The notes beneath the pieces are model-generated. The model saw only the letters and a list, made by a program, of their open reading frames with translations. It was not told where the DNA came from and made no database searches. The translations under genes and the position numbers were made by a program. A stretch of DNA of 64,000 bases from Siphonodentalium dalli (lineage: Eukaryota; Mollusca; Scaphopoda; Gadilida; Siphonodentaliidae): positions 115,308,004-115,372,003 of the forward strand of contig CP136064.1 in the NCBI GenBank assembly GCA_032622095.1, given 5' to 3'. The stretch's first letter is position 1; each line of letters begins with the position of its first letter. Shown here one piece after another: positions 57,331 to 64,000 of the stretch.

Positions 57331-57913
57331 AGGGGTACTGTACGCCATTTTCATTAAATTTCCGGTGACAACAACGATCTAATATCGATAATATATAGAA
57401 ACATAAGTAATTTGAGTCGAAGATGTATTCGGTAAACGCTCAGGTTAATAGGCTATCTTAAAATTTAATAATTTAAAAGTTAATAATTTGATATAAATTG
57501 AATTTATGACTGGAGCCATAAAATGGCGTCAATTAAATTACGAATTACCGTAATCAAAAATAGTAATTGAGGGATACTGGATTTTTAAACCGATCGCACA
57601 CACGATTGCTTAAAATATTATGATGATACGGGGAGAACACTCAAGCCACTAACTGACTAGCGACGATACAATAACTTAAATGATTATATGGGACTATTAT
57701 GCATATAATATAACTTTTATTTGATTCATTTGGTTGAAAACTTTACAAAAATTACTCGACAACGACAATTTGTATTTTTGCATTCCGGTAAATTTGTCAT
57801 CCGTAACACGACTTCGTACTCAACAGACTTTCAAATAATGGAAAAATTGTTACCTTATTCTCCGACTCGGAGACTATAGAAACCAACAACAACATTTGGC
57901 GTACAGTACCCCT
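57331..57913. mobile_element. TTAA element, 583 bp, Kolobok-like ends
   Basis: AGGGGTACTGTACGCCA is a perfect 17-bp terminal inverted repeat, with TTAA at 57327-57330 and 57914-57917. No transposase. Lies just downstream of the HFM1 3' UTR. Confidence 0.9.
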
Positions 57914-58409
57914 TTAATCATCTCATTTTATAATAAAATATTTAAAATAAAATCAATATTAATTGATAGAATCGTTTCCGGGCATGGATTTCCAACTCAT
58001 ATGTATTATTTCATACCCGGGAAACTATCTAAAAAAAAATATTTAAAGAGATAATCCATCTTTAAATTCCACATATATAAGGAGAATCAATGTATTTTAT
58101 TTTCATGCCCGCATGTGTAATGACTAATGTCAAAATCAATACGACCTGACCCCAGGCGATGGGTGGAGTTTATAATTTGACAGCCATAACAATGTCGGCA
58201 ACTTCCAAGTCACATAAAGTTCATTGTGGGTCTCTCAACTGGAAGATTACAATGAAGACCAATCATGTCACATTCACAAAAAGTTCATGTGATTTTTTTT
58301 AATAATGTGTTTACTGTTGTAATAGTGACAGTTCTGTTTGAAATTTTGCCTTTAATTACTGGGTGGTTCCCGTCGGATTATTTCTTGTTATATCATAGGA
58401 CAACCATTT

Positions 58410-58650
58410 CAGATTACCCACATGCCTTTAAAGTGGTCGCATCCGATTACCATTAAGCTGTGTATCCATGAGGTCGCACACGTGATCGTCAGGATTTCCT
58501 CACCAATAAGGGGATGCAACCATGACCTCCCCCACATGCCTTTGAAAGTGGACATATCTGGTTCTGATTAAGCAGTGTATCCATGACGTTCGCGCACGAG
58601 ATTGTCTCATTATTAGGGGGACACACTGCTTGTGTGGGGCTCCATTAAGG
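58410..58650. repeat. Tandem duplication of about 117 bp, two diverged copies
   Basis: cccacatgcctttaaagtgg (58418) and cccacatgcctttgaaagtgg (58531) each precede ttaagc(t/a)gtgtatccatga and a c(a)cacg(t/a)ga block. No gene. Confidence 0.7.
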
Positions 58651-59372
58651 CACCATATATTTTAGTTTTAATAATCCCAAATAAAACGACACAATACTGC
58701 TGTAATCCAACAATTATATTGGAGATTTAAAAAAGTTTTGGATTATTGAATGTGCAATTAAATGTTATTTAGATTCAGAACATTTTCTTTTTTGGGTAAG
58801 TTATGCAGTGGATTGTGATAATTGTTCCGACTGTATAGTATTCCAAGTCCTTGACAGCTTTCCCACCAAGACCAAATTTAAAACTTGTGTTGTCTCAAAC
58901 CCAATTTTACCTCCTGTATTCCATATCGAAACAGAAATTGAAAATAGATTTTCCAGGAAAAGTATCGGTATACACAGACTTGCGACCGAAGACACGTGGT
59001 AACTGAATTGATGTCTACATCTCAAAGGCCCGATGCCAAGCTCATTTAAATCCCTATATACAAATTTTCTATTGAGCATTCTCGTGTCCTATACTTGGAA
59101 TACTATGAAACGATGTATTATCTCCCTCACACATGGAACATGGGTTGACTTAGGCACATGGAAAAATGTGTACTGGTACGCGAGTCAATAAATAAGAACA
59201 GGCTTGTTTAGTATATTTTCCATAAAAGTCACCCGATATTGCAAAAAATATTTGAGTTATCACATTGGAAAGCATGTGTCAGCGGAATTACTATTAGTGG
59301 ACGGAATTAATATTTTTAAGAAAATCAACCAAATGACCCTCGCAATACAGAAAACTCTATATTATATCTTAT

Positions 59373-59465
59373 AGTTAAGTGGGCAAGATATCTTTGATGC
59401 AGATATAATATTTTTCTAAATAAGCAAAATATATATCTCATAAGTATCTTTCCCACTAAACTCCT
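59373..59465. repeat. Small foldback, partial second copy at 59698
   Basis: agttaagtgggcaagatatc pairs with gtatctttcccactaaact; tagtttagtgggcaagatat recurs at 59699-59722. Confidence 0.6.
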
Positions 59466-61556
59466 AGCTCCCTCCCAGTGTTCAGCAACCACCCTGATCA
59501 CAAGGAATGTCCAAATAGGCGAAAAGGAAGAATGACCTGGCTTCTGGCCCCTTCCAGGCAAAAATCAAAATGGAGATCATGTGGTCCATGAAGGATAATA
59601 CGTCATCTATTGGGATTACATGGACCACGAATAAACTTACCATAGAATTTTCAACTGGGTTTGTTAACCTTTTCTACTGAGAATAGGAATATACCATATA
59701 GTTTAGTGGGCAAGATATCTTTGACAGAGATACATATTAGTGTATCAAGGTGTTAAAAATTTACACAAAGCGGTATTTGTCAAAAAATATATGCAAAGTG
59801 TTACAAATAAAACAGTAATATCAAGAAAATAATGTGGAATGACTTGTGAGTTGCCAATAAATTAATGATTAATAATAGGCGGTGCCCCGTATCTGTCCAT
59901 AATCTACTTTGTCTGTATTTTAGAGTTATTGTTCATTGAGAAAAATGTAAACGTTGGTTGCTGTTTCAGTAGATTATTTACAAATATTGGATTCAACATT
60001 CTGAACCTCGTCACTGGAAGATTATTAAATGAAGATAAAAACAAATTTGTTCCATTTTTTAATATTATCCTTGGTAATTATGGTTTGGCAAACTATATAT
60101 GATTTTTCAGCTGTACCTAACACGTTCGCATTCAATAACTTTGAAGTTACGGATGGTGTTCACGGTGGGTATTGATTTTAAAATAAGTCACATTCGTTAA
60201 AACTGCCATAAACAGAAATATTAAAATATGGACAGACTTTATACGATATTTACAGAGTATGTTATTATCAAGATCATATGCTGTGTTATGTCAATAATAG
60301 CCAAATTCTGTTACAAAAAGTTGTATATAAAAAACGATCACATTCATGACAGCACGCACATCACTCTCATTCAAATTTGACCAAGTTTCATTTTAATCAT
60401 TGTCAGTTCAAAATCAAGATAATGTTCGTTACTTCATGATTAGGGAATGATCAGACAGAAAACATGTACTTAATAGAAATATTTTGCAAAAGATTAAATT
60501 GTATTAAACCAATTTATATTTTCTCCTAACAATTTATTATTATATCACATACTATTAAATAAAGAATTTAATACAATAGTATTGTCACTCGTACATATAT
60601 TAGATTGTGTGTGAATGTTCAAAATAACATATATAATTAATTCAAAAAAATGTGTGTGCATGTCTAAATAAGGAGATATCATGATTGCCTTTTGAGTTTA
60701 TGATAAATCCTGTGTTATTTTCATGGAAGATTTGACAATAGCCGACAATTTCCAGAAATCTACGGGTATCTGGCTTTCGTGACCCAAACAATGTGCTTTT
60801 TGCGAAAAAATAACATAATTGCAATTTCTCTTGCACAAAGTGTGTTTTGTGGATAATATCGCATTCACACTATCATTATATTATACTATTAGTATGTTCT
60901 TGGGGAAATTTTCATAATTTGGTAACTTTTATTTCTAAATTATAACCTACAACCAACACCATCCAGGGCTTTAAGATTAGTGAGAAGGACTAGTAGCAAC
61001 AATAAAGTATATCAACTCTTTAATTGTCATAAAAACTTTAACAATGAAGTGTCAGTGAGAGTGTAGCTCAATTTTCAGTGACATACAAACTTGAGTGTCT
61101 TGAATAAATCATGAAAGTTGCAGAGACTACAGCTGGAGACTTAAGTTTATAAAATGTAAATTTAACCCAGCAACTAATGTTTAAAATGCCAATCTGGTAA
61201 TGTTGATAAAGGTTTGGTGTAAAAATTCAACCAATTGAGACCAAAGTCTAGAAATCCATATCACATTTCCTGATGTCATTCCAAGAAAGAACTGACCCAC
61301 AAGTAAATACCGGTAGGTATGTTCACAACATGTGCAACATTTTTGTTATGCCAGACACCATCATTATTAATGCAATTTCAAGTTAAGCACTAGTGGAATT
61401 GTGCACGCATAGCTTTTATTTTTAAGAGAATGCTGGTATTCCCATATATTTATGAAACAGTTAACATTTAATTTATCTGATGACCACAAATCAGGCATTT
61501 ATGAATGATATCTGATATCCTCTTGAAAACAATGTCACTTTATCATTTGAATTGTG

Positions 61557-61600
61557 TCAACTCTCTGGCATGTGATCTGCATCATCTTCTACAGCACCAT
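61557..61600 (-). pseudogene. Diverged duplicate of the possible terminal exon
   Basis: Minus strand reads EHGAVEDDADHMPES and TGA. At the DNA level it matches the 61792 segment (GT.GAAGAT...GAT.ACAT.CCAG..AGTTGACA) with one 3-bp gap. A palindromic MITE lies where an acceptor would be expected. Confidence 0.3.
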
Positions 61601-61612
61601 GTTCCATCATTA

Positions 61613-61778
61613 CATGCTCTAAGTAATCGACTTCTTAACCACAGCTGAATTATGGGTAACTTTTCAGGATTTGGTTGGAAAGAGCTTTCCGATGAATGGC
61701 AACAAGCCATATTTCCGACTAAATCCTGAAAAGTTACCCATAATTCTGCCGTGGTTAAGAAGTCGATTACTTAGAGCA
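61613..61778. mobile_element. Palindromic TA MITE, second full-ended copy
   Basis: Has both ends (tgctctaagtaatcgacttc and its complement) flanked by TA at 61611-61612 and 61779-61780. The left arm lost about 40 bp near the centre, so the hairpin is asymmetric. Confidence 0.85.
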
Positions 61779-61791
61779 TAATCGAGTTCTG

Positions 61792-61842
61792 TCAACTTCC
61801 TGGAATGTTATCTAAATCTTCAACATCTGAATCCTGTTCTTC
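61792..61842 (-). CDS. Possible terminal exon of an unknown minus-strand gene
   Basis: On the minus strand an acceptor (cttctattgcag) opens EEQDSDVEDLDNIPGS followed by TGA. The peptide is acidic, C-terminal-like and unrecognised. Its similarity to a second segment 200 bp further on (61557-61600) supports a real duplicated coding end, but no other exon of the gene was identified. Confidence 0.35.
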   Translation of the reverse strand, partial: EEQDSDVEDLDNIPGS

Positions 61843-62499
61843 CTGCAATAGAAGATTGTGAAACTACCTATTGGCATTTGTTTCTCCTCAGGTGACATTA
61901 TACAAGTAATTTTCTCTTGCAATGGGATGTTCTTTATATTATACTAAAATATTTCCTCAAACACAACAATGTGTCATAGTAATTAAGAATAAAAGGCTGC
62001 TAGGTCACTTATCCCCTGAATAAGGTGGCTTTAAGCCCCATTTACACGAGGCCATGTACCTGGTATATACAAGTATTAGGTACAATTTTTTTGTATCTGG
62101 AACATAATTTTGCCATATGAACAGATGTGTTCAAGGTATATTTCAAGTGTCCCAGGTATATTTTTCAAATACTTCACCTAAATAGGTGAAGTAAATTTGT
62201 TTATACACTGATTTCACGTGCATGTAAACAGAAAAGACAAATAAACGTGGGCAGATAAGTTATGTTAGGCATTCTCATCAAATTTGGTTTATGGTATCTA
62301 CTCGTGAATATCTTGGATGAGATCAAAAACCAATCCTGTCCGAATTTTATTTCAGGAGGTATATTCCCTGGTTTATTTCGCGACATAGGCACAATTATAA
62401 CTCAAACAAACATAATCAGATTTTGTCCATGCATGCCTTCTACTGATGCTCCAGCTGTCTATGTTGTTGTTAACACACCAAATTTGAATTGATTAGACA
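61843..62499. other. No gene identified
   Basis: The stretch should hold the intron upstream of the possible minus-strand terminal exon. No further exon could be picked out. Confidence 0.4.
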
Positions 62500-63390
62500 C
62501 CAGAATAATAAGTAAGTTCCAAGTCTATGAAGTTATCATCCAGTAACCAAAATAATCAGAAATTCTAAGTCAACAAGGGCCATAACTCAGGTAAAAATGA
62601 ATAGTCCGAACCCAAATTCAAACTTGACTTGTATTTTCATGTGAGTAATCCATAGACAAAATCTTAAAACAATCAGGTATCTAAAACTAAAGTTATCACA
62701 CAGAAACGAAAATAATTGGCAAATTCTAAGTCGACAAGGATCATAACTCAGGTAAATATGGGTAGACCGACCCCAAATTTGAACATAATCTGTATTTTCA
62801 TGTGGGTAATCAGTTATCTAAAACTAAAGTTATCATCCGGAAACCATCTGGGATAGACAGACACTAGTGACTTCTGAAGTCCCCCAAATATTTTGTCCTG
62901 TATATAACTTCAATTTCTATTTATACAACCAGTGGCGAGCTTTGTTAACATTGTTGCAGGTACTGAATTCACTGTTCTAAAGTATGAAGCACAATTCATG
63001 CATGTTTGTGTCAGATTTATTGTCTAATTTCATCTTTTATGATGATAGAAAAAAGTTCCACAATGTTTAACCAATTGAATCCTCATCAAACAAGGAAACA
63101 AATAAATACTCAACAGGAAACCAAGAAAACCCAAATATCAAAGTCGAAAGAGGTCCATAATTCTGGTAAAAATGGTTTGACCTGTACTTCATGGCTTCCA
63201 ACCTGCATACCTAAATTCATTTAACATTAACTGAAGTTACCCGGAAACATAGAAAACCTGATTTTCAAGGTTGCAAAGTATCCATAACTTTAATAAAAAT
63301 GGGCAGATGGAACAGAAGTTTGAATGTACTTTATAGCTTCTAACCTGCATACCGAAATTCATCCATCATTAACTTTATCTGGTTCGCTGC
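62500..63390. repeat. Pearl-like core repeats, reverse orientation
   Basis: Two units of about 190 bp with ctaagtc(a/g)acaagg and cataactcaggtaaa (62566 and 62728), ending actagtgacttctgaagtcc. A more diverged related block with cataactttaataaaaatgg follows to about 63390. No gene. Confidence 0.6.
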
Positions 63391-63527
63391 TAAATATCCT
63401 ACATACACGTAATGAAATGCGTATATATATTTCAACAAACAGAAAATTATTGAATTTTATGCTCACAGTTGATAATTTGCACTCTTTTCTCAAATTTGAC
63501 CCCCATATATATACATTTGTGATTATG

Positions 63528-63867
63528 TTATGAGCCTGGCTGTCTCACTAGGCTATGGTTATGAGCTTGGATGTCTCAATAGGCTATGGTTATGAGTCTG
63601 GATGTCTCATTAGGCTATGGCTATGCCAATGGGCCTGGATGTCTCATTAGGCTATTATGAGCCTTGATGTCTCATTAGACTATGGTTATGGGTCTGGATG
63701 TCTCATTGGGCAATGATTATGAGTCTGGATGTCTCATTAGGCAATGGTTATGAGCCTGGATGTCTCATTAGGCTATGGTTATGAGCCTGGTTGTCTGTTT
63801 GTCAATGTAGGTTATCGATATGAGCCTGGATGTCTGATTATGTTATGGTTATGAGCTTGGTTGTCGG
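63528..63867. repeat. 31-bp minisatellite, about 11 units
   Basis: Unit TTATGAGCCTGGATGTCTCA followed by TTAGGCTATGG. Units near 63610-63660 and 63790-63830 show small insertions and deletions. Non-coding, beyond the HFM1 gene. Confidence 0.93.
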
Positions 63868-64000
63868 CCGCCCTTAGGGCAAAACATTTGTAATTTTTCT
63901 CAAACTTTTCGCGATATAAGTACCTTTCCTGGCAATTTTATTGGTCGGCATCCATTTAAACTTCACAATGTCCCAATCTAATTATATATGTAACAATATT

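Larger units (their letters stand above)
57918..61556. other. Region downstream of HFM1, no gene identified
   Basis: Apart from the tandem pair at 58410 and the foldback at 59373, only AT-rich sequence. Short open stretches (for example 58801-59079 minus) have no recognisable homology. Confidence 0.45.

Noticed and set aside
60111-60161. Small exon-like segment after ttttttcag
   Set aside because: Only about 50 bp with no homology and no partner exon.
62262-62492. 76-codon open stretch downstream of HFM1
   Set aside because: Low-information hydrophobic translation, no homology; an equal-sized frame is open on the other strand.

Overview
The window is animal nuclear DNA, AT-rich and full of introns. 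It is most likely from a bivalve mollusc or a close lophotrochozoan. The repeat landscape points there: tandem-core 'pearl/CvA-like' elements with TCCG tetranucleotide tracts, many MITEs, Penelope-like elements and hAT/pogo DNA transposons. The species is inferred from repeat style, not proven.

One host gene accounts for nearly all coding sequence. It is the 3' two-thirds of HFM1 (Mer3-type meiotic DNA helicase) on the + strand, from 4183 to the stop codon at 56255. I could place 25 exons with GT/AG borders. Their lengths and phases close exactly (3321 coding bases counting one base from the missing upstream exon, 1107 codons with the stop). They encode the end of the second helicase domain (motifs V and VI), the winged helix, the Sec63 domain, a Cys/His cluster, a long acidic disordered tail and the C-terminal SIFDGIF motif. 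The start codon, first RecA domain and motifs I-IV lie upstream of the window.

The introns are a museum of mobile DNA. By region: 1-4182, a partial intron with a pearl-like element inside a TTAA MITE; 5.9-9.8 kb, a satellite-like core array interrupted by a 1.1-kb hAT-type element with an 8-bp duplication; 10.3-13.3 kb, a pearl-like element carrying a head-to-head Penelope-like pair (11-bp duplication), itself carrying a palindromic TA MITE; 16.0-19.6 kb, a complete hAT-like transposon with an intact 779-residue transposase and a 6-bp duplication; 29.7-32.0 kb, a 34-bp minisatellite of about 69 copies; 33.6-38 kb, several pearl-like elements and a small hAT MITE; 38.6-41 kb, a dead pogo/Tigger element with another TA element inside it; 41.8-43.5 kb, a pearl-like element with a pogo-type element inside it; 44-49 kb, further MITEs; 51.2-52.4 kb, the largest exon bracketed by two TTAA MITEs; 54.6-54.9 kb, a long foldback.

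After the HFM1 stop come a probable 3' UTR, a 583-bp TTAA element, several degenerate repeats, a possible minus-strand terminal exon with a diverged duplicate near 61.5-61.85 kb, and a 31-bp minisatellite at the right end. I found no convincing RNA gene, CRISPR array or prokaryotic-style operon. The most interesting items are the intact hAT-like transposon with its unusual 6-bp duplication and a captured pogo end, the head-to-head Penelope pair, and a MITE that appears to supply the splice branch site of HFM1's largest exon.
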